From Solirubrobacterales bacterium (GTDB lineage: Bacteria; Actinomycetota; Thermoleophilia; Solirubrobacterales; Solirubrobacteraceae): a stretch of DNA of 41,257 nucleotides. Where the stretch lies: the NCBI GenBank assembly GCA_019244395.1, contig JAFASQ010000357.1, forward strand, positions 1 to 41,257. Reading direction: 5' to 3'. The position numbers and the translations under genes were made by a program. Numbering within the stretch: the first letter of the stretch is position 1; each line of letters begins with the position of its first letter. Positions 30,419-38,284 of the stretch are shown in pieces. The notes under the pieces are model-generated. The model saw nothing but the letters and a program-made list of their open reading frames with translations, searched no databases and had not been told where the DNA came from.

Positions 30419-31147
30419 TCAGCCAGTTGGCGGATCCACCGTGCCCGGTGGCGCGTCGAGGAGCGTGGGGACGAGGAGGCCGCGGCTCGCGAACCCAACT
30501 GTGCCGTCGAGTGTGTCTTCGAACGCCGCGGTCAGGTCTGGATGATCGCGCAGGGCCCACAGCGCTTCGGCGTTCGTCCACGCGGCGTTGCGCGCCTCGG
30601 TGATGCTCCACATCGCGATGACGTCGTCGATATGGCCGAGGATCGCATCGGCGACACCCATCATGCCGGTGAGGAACTCTTGTTTGACCCGCGTCTCGGT
30701 GGCCGCGATGGTGTCGTTGATCTTCAGGTAGTCGCGGTATTGAGATGAGGTCCGGCTGAGCTCGACTGACCGTGCCTCGGACGTCGACACGAGCGCGAGC
30801 GGAAGATCGTGGTTGATGTGGGCATTCATGCCGGCGAGGGCGAACTGGATCGGTGCGATGCGCGGGTCGCCGCGCGACGCGAACAGCGGTGCCCAGCTTC
30901 GGGCTACGGGCGTTCCGGCGCGGGAGGCGTCTAGGGCGGCGAAGTATCGGCTGGCAAAGACAGCATCCAGGGCACTAATGAACGCTGGGTCCTCGAATCC
31001 CGCCGTACGGGTGGCGGTGTCGACCGCCACCGTCTCCTCGAGGTACAGGTGGTTGAACCGCGCCACCCCGTCGCCGGCAGGAAGCTCACTCGCAATTGCG
31101 CTCATGCGAGCAAGAACGGCCGCGATCGGATCAGTGGCGCCGGACAC
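30419..31147 (-). CDS. DUF5995 family protein
   Basis: A 242-aa soluble, largely helical protein. Family marks are DGVARFNHLYLEETVAV, FASRYFAALDASRAG, APIQFALAGMNAHINHDLPLALV and VKQEFLTGMMGVADAILGHIDDVIAMWSI. The NAHINHDL histidines suggest a metal or ligand site. The family is common in actinobacteria and has no assigned function. GTG start at 31147; ATG at 31105 is an alternative. It is convergent with the SDR gene and divergent from the SGNH hydrolase gene. Confidence 0.85.
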   Translation of the reverse strand: MSGATDPIAAVLARMSAIASELPAGDGVARFNHLYLEETVAVDTATRTAGFEDPAFISALDAVFASRYFAALDASRAGTPVARSWAPLFASRGDPRIAPIQFALAGMNAHINHDLPLALVSTSEARSVELSRTSSQYRDYLKINDTIAATETRVKQEFLTGMMGVADAILGHIDDVIAMWSITEARNAAWTNAEALWALRDHPDLTAAFEDTLDGTVGFASRGLLVPTLLDAPPGTVDPPTG

Positions 31148-31320
31148 CTCGAGACGGACTCTAAAGGACGAAGGCTCACGTCCAGCCGGCGGCTAGGCCG
31201 TAACGGCGTGAACCCCCGCACTCGCGGTTTGGATGACCCGCGAGCGGCAAGAAGCCGATTCGTAGGCGAAGTTACATGCCGCTATTCCGTTTCAACCGCG
31301 CTCGCGGGAGGAGAGGACGA
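31148..31320 (+). promoter_or_regulatory. Structured leader upstream of the SGNH hydrolase gene
   Basis: This 173-bp gap contains no gene. CTCGCGG (31221-31227) pairs with CCGCGAG (31238-31244), and AGCGGCA (31243-31249) pairs with TGCCGCT (31277-31283), so consecutive stems compete for 31243-31244. Short pieces (GGCGTGAAC, GATGACCC, CGTAGGCG) are reminiscent of the cyclic-di-AMP (ydaO-type) riboswitch 3' half, a class that in actinobacteria often precedes genes for secreted cell-wall hydrolases. The 5' half is not recognisable, so this is only a structured-leader call. Confidence 0.3.
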
Positions 31321-32691
31321 ATGACCAGGAAACCGTGGCTTCTCGCGCTTCTGAGCGCGGCCCTCGTGTGGACGATCACCGCTACCCCGGCGGTCGTGCA
31401 CGCCGTCACCACTACCGCCGGGGTCCGCTCCTCCAGTCAAGCGCGCGGATCGGATCGAGCCGTGAGCGCCCATTGGGTCGACACGTGGACGGCCATGCCA
31501 CAGCTCACCGAGCCGGGCAATATGCCGCCGGCGCCGTTCACCGGGACCAGTTCGGTCCTGGTCGACGCGACGCTTCGCCAGACGATCCACGTGACGCTCG
31601 GCGGACGACAGGTACGCATCGAGTTCTCCAACGCGTTCGGCGGGACGGATCTGCCGATCACCAAGGCCATCGTTGCCCTGCCCGCGGGCGGCCAGGCCGG
31701 CGTCAGCGGCCTCGTGCCGGGGAGCGCGCGAGCACTCACGTTCGGCGGACGTAGCTCCATCACCGTGCCGGTTGGAGCCCAGGTGGTCTCTGATCCGGTG
31801 GCGATGGATGTCGCGCCGCTGACAAACCTGTCGGTGTCGATGTACCTCGCCCAAGGCCAGGCCTCCACCAACATCACATCCCACCCGGGCTCCCGGACGA
31901 CCTCATACCTGCTGGCCGGCGACCACACGACGGACTCCGACCTGCCCGGCGCCACCGCCGTCGACCACTGGTACTTCATCAGCGCCGCCGAGGTCGCGGC
32001 GCCGCGGCGCGCCGCCGGCGTCGCCATCCTCGGCGACTCGCTCACCGACGGACGCGGCTCCACCACCAACGGCAACGACCGCTGGCCCGACGATCTAGCT
32101 GCCCGCTTGCAGGAGCATCCGGCGACCCGAGAGGTCGCGGTACTCAACCAAGCCGCGGGCGGCAACTGCGTCCTGCACGACCCCGGGCAGGGCTGCCTGG
32201 GCCCGAACGCCGTCGGCCGCCTCGACCGGGACGTGCTCTCCCAGCCGGGCCGGCGGTGGCTAATCGTGTTCGAGGGCGTCAACGACATCGGCACCGCCGC
32301 CGCGACCCCGGCGGCCCAGCAGCAGGTGGCGCAGGACCTGATCACCGCCTACGAGCAGATCATCACGCAGGCCCATGCCTCGGGCGTGCGCGTCTACGGA
32401 GCCACGATCACCCCGTTCGGGGGGAACTCGCTCTACGACGACCCGCAGGGCCTACGCCAGCAGACCCGCGAGCAGGTCAACCGGTGGATACGGACGAGCG
32501 GCTGGTTCGACGCCGTGCTCGACTTCGACCGCGTGGTCCGCGACCCGTCGAACCCGGGCCAGATCCTGCCGGCCTACGACTCGGGAGATCACCTGCACCT
32601 CAACCCGCAGGGCTACCGAGCCCTGGCCGCGTCGGTCCCGCTGCGGCTGTTCACAAACGCTGCGGATTCCTTCCTGTCGGCATCCCCATGA
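31321..32691 (+). CDS. Secreted SGNH/GDSL-family hydrolase
   Basis: A 456-aa protein with a signal peptide (about residues 1-28, TRKPWLLALLSAALVWTITATPAVVHA). A beta-rich N-terminal region (TLRQTIHVTLGGRQVRIEFSNAFG) resembles that of secreted actinobacterial GDSL esterases. The SGNH blocks are AILGDSLTDG (Ser240), NQAAGGNC, FEGVNDIG and SGDHLHLN with the Asp-x-x-His pair. It probably deacylates an extracellular ester such as a polysaccharide acetyl group. The ATG at 31321 has GGAGGAGAGGACG; an in-frame ATG at 31276 is less likely. The upstream 173 bp contains pairing arms. Confidence 0.9.
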   Translation: MTRKPWLLALLSAALVWTITATPAVVHAVTTTAGVRSSSQARGSDRAVSAHWVDTWTAMPQLTEPGNMPPAPFTGTSSVLVDATLRQTIHVTLGGRQVRIEFSNAFGGTDLPITKAIVALPAGGQAGVSGLVPGSARALTFGGRSSITVPVGAQVVSDPVAMDVAPLTNLSVSMYLAQGQASTNITSHPGSRTTSYLLAGDHTTDSDLPGATAVDHWYFISAAEVAAPRRAAGVAILGDSLTDGRGSTTNGNDRWPDDLAARLQEHPATREVAVLNQAAGGNCVLHDPGQGCLGPNAVGRLDRDVLSQPGRRWLIVFEGVNDIGTAAATPAAQQQVAQDLITAYEQIITQAHASGVRVYGATITPFGGNSLYDDPQGLRQQTREQVNRWIRTSGWFDAVLDFDRVVRDPSNPGQILPAYDSGDHLHLNPQGYRALAASVPLRLFTNAADSFLSASP

Positions 32692-32724
32692 CACCCGCTC
32701 CGTCATCTAGCCTCGCGTCTCGTG

Positions 32725-33441
32725 ATGCGGCACGACGATCCAAACGTCGTCGAGCAGGAGTACTCCAGCGAGGTGGGGTTGCAAAGCCGCATCTCTCTCT
32801 ACGCGAACACTGACGGCGAGAACCCGCATGACCTAATCATCGACCTGGTGCGGGCGTGGAGGCCCTGTCGCGTGCTCGATGTCGGCTGCGGCACAGGCGC
32901 AATCGCCAGGCCGCTGCAGGACATCCCAGGCTGCGATGTCCATGCGATCGATGCGTCCCCGCAGATGGTCGAAGTCACCAGGAGACGTGGGGTGGCTGCT
33001 GAGGTCGCCGACGTCCAGGCTCTGCCGTTCGCTGACGAACAATTCGACGGCGTTATCGCCGCCTGGATGCTCTATCACGTGCAGGACCTGGATCGCGGGC
33101 TGCGCGAGATCAAGCGGGTGCTTCGCATCGGTGGTCATCTGATCGCGGTCACCAACAGCGTGCGTCACCTGGAGGAGCTGTGGGCGCTCGCCGGCAGGGA
33201 CCGAGCGAGGGAAGGCCTTCCGTTCACAGCCGAAAACGGGTGTGAGATCCTCAGCCGGTACTTTGCCGAGGTCGAGCCGCGCGACGTTCTGGGCACCGTC
33301 ACCTTTCCCGATCGATCTGCGGCGTGTGGCTACATCGCTTCGTACATCCCGACCGCTCACCTGGTTGACCAGCTTCCCGATTTCACCGCGCCTCTGCGAG
33401 CGACACGGCGCAATTGCGTCTTCACAGCCCGAAAGGCGTGA
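32725..33441 (+). CDS. Class I SAM-dependent methyltransferase
   Basis: A 238-aa Rossmann methyltransferase of the Methyltransf_11 group. Motif I is RVLDVGCGTGAIARPL, the acidic SAM-binding residue is in DVHAIDASPQMVEVT, motif II is ADVQALPFADEQFDGVIAAWMLYHV and motif III KRVLRIGGHLIAVT. The C-terminal half is variable and gives no clue to the substrate. The ATG at 32725 is preceded in frame by a GTG at 32722; either may start. It has a short gap from the SGNH gene and stands before the arabinose cluster. Confidence 0.88.
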   Translation: MRHDDPNVVEQEYSSEVGLQSRISLYANTDGENPHDLIIDLVRAWRPCRVLDVGCGTGAIARPLQDIPGCDVHAIDASPQMVEVTRRRGVAAEVADVQALPFADEQFDGVIAAWMLYHVQDLDRGLREIKRVLRIGGHLIAVTNSVRHLEELWALAGRDRAREGLPFTAENGCEILSRYFAEVEPRDVLGTVTFPDRSAACGYIASYIPTAHLVDQLPDFTAPLRATRRNCVFTARKA

Positions 33442-33584
33442 CGATCCCGCCGCTCGTCAGGGCGATCCACGAGCGAAGCGGACGGCCGGGGTGGCGCCAT
33501 CGCGGACACGGGCAGAAATCGTCCAACGGTGGAGCGCCACAGGTTTTGCCCCAGGAGGCATGGGTAAAGAACACGAAGGAAAGG

Positions 33585-33600
33585 GTGTGAACGCTCACAC
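33585..33600. promoter_or_regulatory. LacI-type operator candidate upstream of araB
   Basis: GTGTGA-ACGC-TCACAC: perfect 6-bp arms around a CG core, the shape of LacI-family operators. It ends 11 bases before the araB GTG, directly ahead of its GAGGTG ribosome site. It shares CGCTCACA with the palindrome at 40440, which links the two transcription units. Confidence 0.65.
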
Positions 33601-33611
33601 GAGGTGCGCCG

Positions 33612-35285
33612 GTGACTCACAACTACGTGATCGGGGTTGATTTTGGGACGCTGTCCGGCCGTGCCGTCGTCGTTGATCCGGGCAACGGCGAGGAGCTGGG
33701 CACAGCGGAGTACAAGTACCCGCACGGTGTCATGGACCACGAACTTGCCGCAAGCGGCGAGCGCCTCCCGCCCGACTGGGCGCTCCAGCACCCGCAGGAC
33801 TACGTTGAGGTGCTCCGCCACGCCGTGCCCGAGGCGGTGAAGGGCGCCGGTGTCGATCCCGAGAAGGTCATCGGCATCGGTGTCGACTTCACCTCCTGCA
33901 CGATCATGCCGACCGACCGCGACGGGACGCCGCTTTGCGAACTCGAGGAGTTTCGCGAGCGTGCCCACGCCTACCCGAAGCTCTGGAAGCATCATGCCGC
34001 CCAGGGGCAAGCCGATCGAGTCACCGAGGTCGCCGCCGAACGCGGGGAGTCGTGGCTGAGTCGCTACGGGGGCAAGCTTTCCTCCGAGTGGGCGGTCGCC
34101 AAGGCCTTGCAAGTGCTCGACGAGGACGAGGAGGTCTATGACCGCATGGACCGCTGGATCGAGGCCGGCGACTGGGTCGTCTGGCAGCTGTGCGGACAGG
34201 AGGTGCGCAGCGCGTGCCCGGCCGGTTACAAGGCGATCTACCAGGACGGCCACTATCCCGCCAAGGAGTACTTCGAGGCGCTCGATCCCCGGTTCGGGGA
34301 CTTCGCGGAGCAGAAGCTCGGGTCCTCTCTGCGCGAGCTGGGACAGCGCGCCGGCGCTCTGACCGAAGCGGCGGCGGAATGGATGGGGTTGCCGCCCGGT
34401 ATCGCGGTGGCCGTGGCCAACGTCGACGCGCACGTCACCGCGCCGGCCGCCCAGGCGACCGAGCCAGGTCGAATGGTGGTCGTCATGGGCACGTCCAACT
34501 GCCACATCGTGGTCGGCGAGAAACTCGCTGAGGTGCCCGGGATGTGCGGCGCGGTCAACGGCGGGATCGTGCCCGACCGCTGGGGATACGAGGCCGGACA
34601 GACGGGCGTCGGCGACATCTTCGCCTGGTTCGTTGACCGGGCGGTCCCGCCCTCCTATCACGAGGAGGCGCGCCGGCGCGATCTGGGTATCCACCAGTAC
34701 CTGACCGAGCTGGCCGATCAGCAGCAGGTGGGGGAGCACGGGCTGGTCGCGCTTGACTGGTGGAACGGGAATCGCTCGATCCTCGTCGACCACCACCTTC
34801 GGGGTGTGCTGGTCGGGATGTCGCTGGCCACCCGGCCGGAGGACATCTACCGCGCTCTGATCGAGTCCACGGCATTTGGCACCCGCAAGATCATCGAGGC
34901 GTTCGACGAAGCCGGCGTGGCGGTCAACGACGTCGTGACCACCGGCGGCCTGCTCGACAACCCGGTGCTCATGCAGATTTACTGCGACGTGGTCGGGCGC
35001 CCGCTCAGCCTGCTCGATTCCGCCCAGGGCCCGGCGCTTGGCTCCGCCATCCATGCCGCCGTGGCCGCCGGTGTGCATCCGGACATCGAAACAGCCGCGG
35101 CCCGGATGGGCAAAGTGCGCCACGAGGTCTATTCGCCCGACCCGGAACGGGCCGAGGCCTACACCCGCGTGTACCGCGTCTACGAGCGGCTGCACGACTG
35201 GTTCGGGCGCGACAGCCGCGACCTGATGCGCGAGCTGCAGGGCATCGCCGACGACACACGAAAGGGGGAGCGGGTTGAGCGCTGA
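33612..35285 (+). CDS. araB: Ribulokinase
   Basis: A 557-aa FGGY-family carbohydrate kinase that phosphorylates L-ribulose in L-arabinose catabolism. The N-terminal phosphate loop is YVIGVDFGTLSGRAVVVD; the ribulokinase-specific HPQDYVEVLRHAVPEA, IGVDFTSCTIMPTDRDGTPLC and the C-terminal VTTGGLLDNPVLMQIYCDVVGRPLSLLDSAQGPALGSAIHAAVAAG are all present. Length matches AraB (about 560 aa), longer than xylulokinases. GTG start at 33612 with GAGGTG upstream. Its end overlaps the araD start by 11 bases. It is the first gene of the plus-strand araBD unit behind a LacI-type operator. Confidence 0.95.
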   Translation: MTHNYVIGVDFGTLSGRAVVVDPGNGEELGTAEYKYPHGVMDHELAASGERLPPDWALQHPQDYVEVLRHAVPEAVKGAGVDPEKVIGIGVDFTSCTIMPTDRDGTPLCELEEFRERAHAYPKLWKHHAAQGQADRVTEVAAERGESWLSRYGGKLSSEWAVAKALQVLDEDEEVYDRMDRWIEAGDWVVWQLCGQEVRSACPAGYKAIYQDGHYPAKEYFEALDPRFGDFAEQKLGSSLRELGQRAGALTEAAAEWMGLPPGIAVAVANVDAHVTAPAAQATEPGRMVVVMGTSNCHIVVGEKLAEVPGMCGAVNGGIVPDRWGYEAGQTGVGDIFAWFVDRAVPPSYHEEARRRDLGIHQYLTELADQQQVGEHGLVALDWWNGNRSILVDHHLRGVLVGMSLATRPEDIYRALIESTAFGTRKIIEAFDEAGVAVNDVVTTGGLLDNPVLMQIYCDVVGRPLSLLDSAQGPALGSAIHAAVAAGVHPDIETAAARMGKVRHEVYSPDPERAEAYTRVYRVYERLHDWFGRDSRDLMRELQGIADDTRKGERVER

Positions 35286-35931
35286 GGTCGATGAGGTGCG
35301 TGGTGAGGTGGCCGAGCTGCACCGTGAGCTGACCCGCAACGGCCTAGTCGTCTGGACGCAAGGGAACATCTCGGCCCGCGTACCGGACAGCGAGATGCTC
35401 GTGATCAAGCCGAGCGGTGTGGCGTACGCCGATCTGACGCCCGCCTCGATGGTGGTTGTCGATTTCGAAGGTAACGTGGTCGACGGCGATCTGTCGCCGT
35501 CCAGCGACACGGCCACGCACGCCCACATCTACCGCGAGATGGGCTGGGTCAATGGCGTCGTGCACACCCACAGCCCGTACGCCACCGCCTGGGCGGCCCG
35601 CTGCGAGCCGATCCCGTGTGTGCTGACCGCCATCGCTGATGAGTTCGGCGGGGACATTCCGCTCGGGCCGTTCGCGCGCATCGGCGGCGAGGAGATCGGC
35701 AAGGGGATCGTCGAGACGCTGAGTGACAGCCGCTCGCGCGCGGTGCTCATGCGCAACCACGGCGTGTTCACGGTCGGCGCCGATGCCCGCGAGGCGGTCA
35801 AGGCCGCCGTGCTCTGCGAGGACGCCGCGCGCGCCGTGTTGCTGGCGCGCCAGCTCGGCGAACTGGAGCGCCTCGATCAGGACGACATCGATGCGCTGCA
35901 CGACCGATACCAGAACGTCTACGGGCAGTGA
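35275..35931 (+). CDS. araD: L-ribulose-5-phosphate 4-epimerase
   Basis: A 218-aa class II aldolase/epimerase that converts L-ribulose-5-phosphate to D-xylulose-5-phosphate. Visible residues are the phosphate-binding QGNISAR and KPSGVAY, SSDTATHAHIYREM, the zinc ligands in VVHTHSPYATAW and a third histidine in MRNHGVFTVG, and the terminal YQNVYGQ tail seen in AraD. TTG start at 35275 follows a strong AAGGGGGAG and lies inside the end of araB. The 3' end is 15 bases from the end of the convergent araM-like gene. Confidence 0.93.
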   Translation: MSAEVDEVRGEVAELHRELTRNGLVVWTQGNISARVPDSEMLVIKPSGVAYADLTPASMVVVDFEGNVVDGDLSPSSDTATHAHIYREMGWVNGVVHTHSPYATAWAARCEPIPCVLTAIADEFGGDIPLGPFARIGGEEIGKGIVETLSDSRSRAVLMRNHGVFTVGADAREAVKAAVLCEDAARAVLLARQLGELERLDQDDIDALHDRYQNVYGQ

Positions 35932-35946
35932 CGGCAACGGGCCGCG

Positions 35947-37305
35947 CTAGGCCTGTGCCCAAAAGCCGCCGGGGTTGAAAAGTTCAGCGACACATCGGTC
36001 GAGCAGGCCGGTCTCGTTCAGGAGATCCAAGATCGTGTACCGGGGCCGAATCATCTGGGCCCGCCGGTACGTCGCTTTGAGCTCTTCGGAGCTGAGACCA
36101 ATCTCTGCGGGCGTCGTCGGACAGCCCGCCGCTCGGAGCTGACTCCGCACCTGCGCCGCCGGCAGAAGCTGCTCGCCGGCGCGTCTGCGGAGCTCCGGCC
36201 AACGCTCCCTGATCAGCGCTAAGCGCTTCGAGAGCTGCGGTCGCTCGAGATACTTTGGGTGGCTCTGCTCCACGACCTGATCTTCGAGATCAGGTGCGAA
36301 CGACGAGCGGATTCGCCGCTCCACCTCGCTCCAGCTTGGCCACGCTCGCGTGAGCTCGGCGACGTTCAAACCACCGAGATCGCGGTCGAGTAAGCGCTCG
36401 TACAGCGCGGCGATCGACACCGTACCCAGACCGACCTTGAAGCCGTGCGAAAGCGGTGGTTCGTCGCCCTGGGGCTCTCGGCCGAGCCCTTCCATCTCCC
36501 ACAGATGACTGAACTGATGCTCTGCCCCGGAGGCGGGCCGCGAGGACCCCGCCGCCTGCATGGCCAGCCCGGACATGAGTAAGCCTTCGGTCAACCTCTC
36601 GATCGCCGACAAGTCGCCCGTGTAGAGGTCGTCCGGCCGGGCGGTCGCCTCACGCAGCGGGCCTTGGACCAGTGACCACACGTCGGGCGCAATCGGCTCA
36701 ACCTCGAGGACGTCGGCGAGGATCCAATCCGCCCCGGCGGTGATCTTGGCCAGCAGGTCGGCGTAGCCCGCCGCGGTCAACTCGGGCGGCGCATTCGCCA
36801 GGATTTCCAGATCGGCCAGCACCGCGCGCGGTGCGCCGCACTCCATCGTTTGCTTGAAGCCGTTCCTCGTGATCGCGGCTCCGAAAGACGTGTAGCCATC
36901 CACCGAGGCGGCTGTGGCCAGCGTCATGTAGCCGCGCTCGCACTCAAAGGCCGCTCGCTTGGCGATGTCGTTGATCGTCCCCCCACCGACCGCGACCGGT
37001 ACGGCTTCGCGTTCTCGCAGCCATCCGACAAGTGCTTCGATGTTTTCGTAGTCAGCGTGGAGAACCGGGTGCCCCGGGAACACGTAGGTCTCGACCTGGT
37101 GCCCACGCGACTCGAGACCGCGGCGCGCGGTCTCGCCGGCTACGCCCAGGGTGTTCTCGTCCGCGACGATCGCGGCCGGCTGATTCCCGAACATCTCGTC
37201 AAACAGTTCCGCGACGGAGCCCAATGCTCCGGCACCGAGGATCGCCTGCTCGGTGTCCGTTGCCCGCCCGAGCGCCTCGCGGAGCCGGTCTTGGCTCAGG
37301 CTCAA
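35947..37305 (-). CDS. araM: sn-Glycerol-1-phosphate dehydrogenase (AraM-like)
   Basis: A 452-aa member of the iron-containing alcohol dehydrogenase-like group that reduces DHAP to sn-glycerol-1-phosphate. Marks are the NAD-binding VAVGGGTINDIAKRAAF, TAASVDGYTSFGAAI, metal ligand Asp183 in AAGYADLLAKITAGADW, and the metal-binding histidines in GAEHQFSHLWEME and LSHGFKVGLGTV. It matches B. subtilis AraM, whose gene lies in the arabinose operon there too; archaeal-type G1P is its product. A C-terminal helical extension of about 100 residues is usual for AraM. It follows the HAD gene by 13 bases on the same strand. Confidence 0.9.
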   Translation of the reverse strand: MSLSQDRLREALGRATDTEQAILGAGALGSVAELFDEMFGNQPAAIVADENTLGVAGETARRGLESRGHQVETYVFPGHPVLHADYENIEALVGWLREREAVPVAVGGGTINDIAKRAAFECERGYMTLATAASVDGYTSFGAAITRNGFKQTMECGAPRAVLADLEILANAPPELTAAGYADLLAKITAGADWILADVLEVEPIAPDVWSLVQGPLREATARPDDLYTGDLSAIERLTEGLLMSGLAMQAAGSSRPASGAEHQFSHLWEMEGLGREPQGDEPPLSHGFKVGLGTVSIAALYERLLDRDLGGLNVAELTRAWPSWSEVERRIRSSFAPDLEDQVVEQSHPKYLERPQLSKRLALIRERWPELRRRAGEQLLPAAQVRSQLRAAGCPTTPAEIGLSSEELKATYRRAQMIRPRYTILDLLNETGLLDRCVAELFNPGGFWAQA

Positions 37306-37318
37306 CTCGAATTCCCCC

Positions 37319-38218
37319 TCACATCCGCTCGTTCCCTGCCTCGAGGTTCCATCCGAGCTCGTCCCAGTACTCTCGCGGAATCAGGCGGTCGATGCGGTCG
37401 AGGACGTAGTCGGGGCGGTTCTCCTCCGGGATGCGCGGGACCTCATCGGGCCGCGTCTCGCCCGTGAGGACCAGAGCGGACGCCATCGAGGCCTCACGGG
37501 CAGCGCGGATGTCAGTCGCCACCCGGTCACCGGTCAGGACGCAGTCGCCCGGCGCGAGTTCCAGCGCCTCCACGATCGCGTTCAGCATCACCTCCCCCGG
37601 CTTACCGAAATGAAGCTCGCAGCGAGCCCCGGTGCACGCTTCGATCGCGGCGGTGATCGCCGCCGCGTCTGGTTCGCCGCCGCCGTCCGCGACCGGGCAG
37701 AAGCGGTCGGGGTTTGTGGCGACCAAGCGAGCGCGCCGGTGCCGCCAAATCGCGTCGAAGGCAATCTGCAGCTTCCGGTACTCGAAGTGCCGGTCATAGC
37801 TGGCGATGACGATGTCGATCTCGGCCGGATCCTCGGAGGTCCGGATTCCGCAATCGCGTAGCGCGCGCTTAAGCGGCTCCTCGCTGATCGGGAACACGAC
37901 GGCATCCGGGGCATTGGCGGCCAGCCACCGGGTCGTGGTGAGGACCGTGTTGACGATCTCCGACGACGATGCCCGCAGCCCCATGGCCCATAGCTTGCGC
38001 TCGTATTCGTCGGGGTCCCGCGTTGGGTTGTTGGACACGAACATCAGCTTGCGGTCCATCTCGCGGAGCGCCTGCACCAATCGTGCGGCCCCAGGCAGCA
38101 GCTGCGAACCCAGATAGATGGTTCCGTCGAGGTCGAAGACGTACCCGGCGTAGAGCCGGCTGGGCACCCGCACAAGCTCAGGTTCGTACTCGCCGGAGCG
38201 GGGCTCCCCGATGCTCAC
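37319..38218 (-). CDS. araL: NagD-family HAD sugar phosphatase (AraL-like)
   Basis: A 299-aa type-IIA HAD phosphatase. The nucleophile motif is YVFDLDGTIYLGSQLLPGA (Asp29, Asp31); motif II appears as MFVSNNPTRDPDEY, the lysine in HFGKPGEVMLNAI and motif IV in VLTGDRVATDIRAA. In B. subtilis the arabinose operon encodes a NagD-family enzyme, AraL, that removes phosphate from various sugar phosphates, probably preventing their accumulation; position and family make this the counterpart, although specificity is not proven. It lies 66 bases after the arabinofuranosidase gene and 13 before araM. Confidence 0.85.
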   Translation of the reverse strand: MSIGEPRSGEYEPELVRVPSRLYAGYVFDLDGTIYLGSQLLPGAARLVQALREMDRKLMFVSNNPTRDPDEYERKLWAMGLRASSSEIVNTVLTTTRWLAANAPDAVVFPISEEPLKRALRDCGIRTSEDPAEIDIVIASYDRHFEYRKLQIAFDAIWRHRRARLVATNPDRFCPVADGGGEPDAAAITAAIEACTGARCELHFGKPGEVMLNAIVEALELAPGDCVLTGDRVATDIRAAREASMASALVLTGETRPDEVPRIPEENRPDYVLDRIDRLIPREYWDELGWNLEAGNERM

Positions 38219-38284
38219 GACGCGGAGCTACCCGGCTGGACACGGGCGGAACCCACTCCGTCCGGCGCCGGCGTCGGCCGGCGG

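Noticed and set aside
31201-31320. A confident cyclic-di-AMP riboswitch call
   Set aside because: Only scattered short matches to the 3' half were seen and the conserved 5' half was not found, so it is listed only as a structured leader.
33357-35528. A 723-codon open frame on the minus strand across araB and araD
   Set aside because: It is longer than araB itself, but its translation is rich in Arg/Pro/His without any recognisable domain, while the plus strand encodes two well-matched enzymes. Long antisense frames are expected at this GC content.
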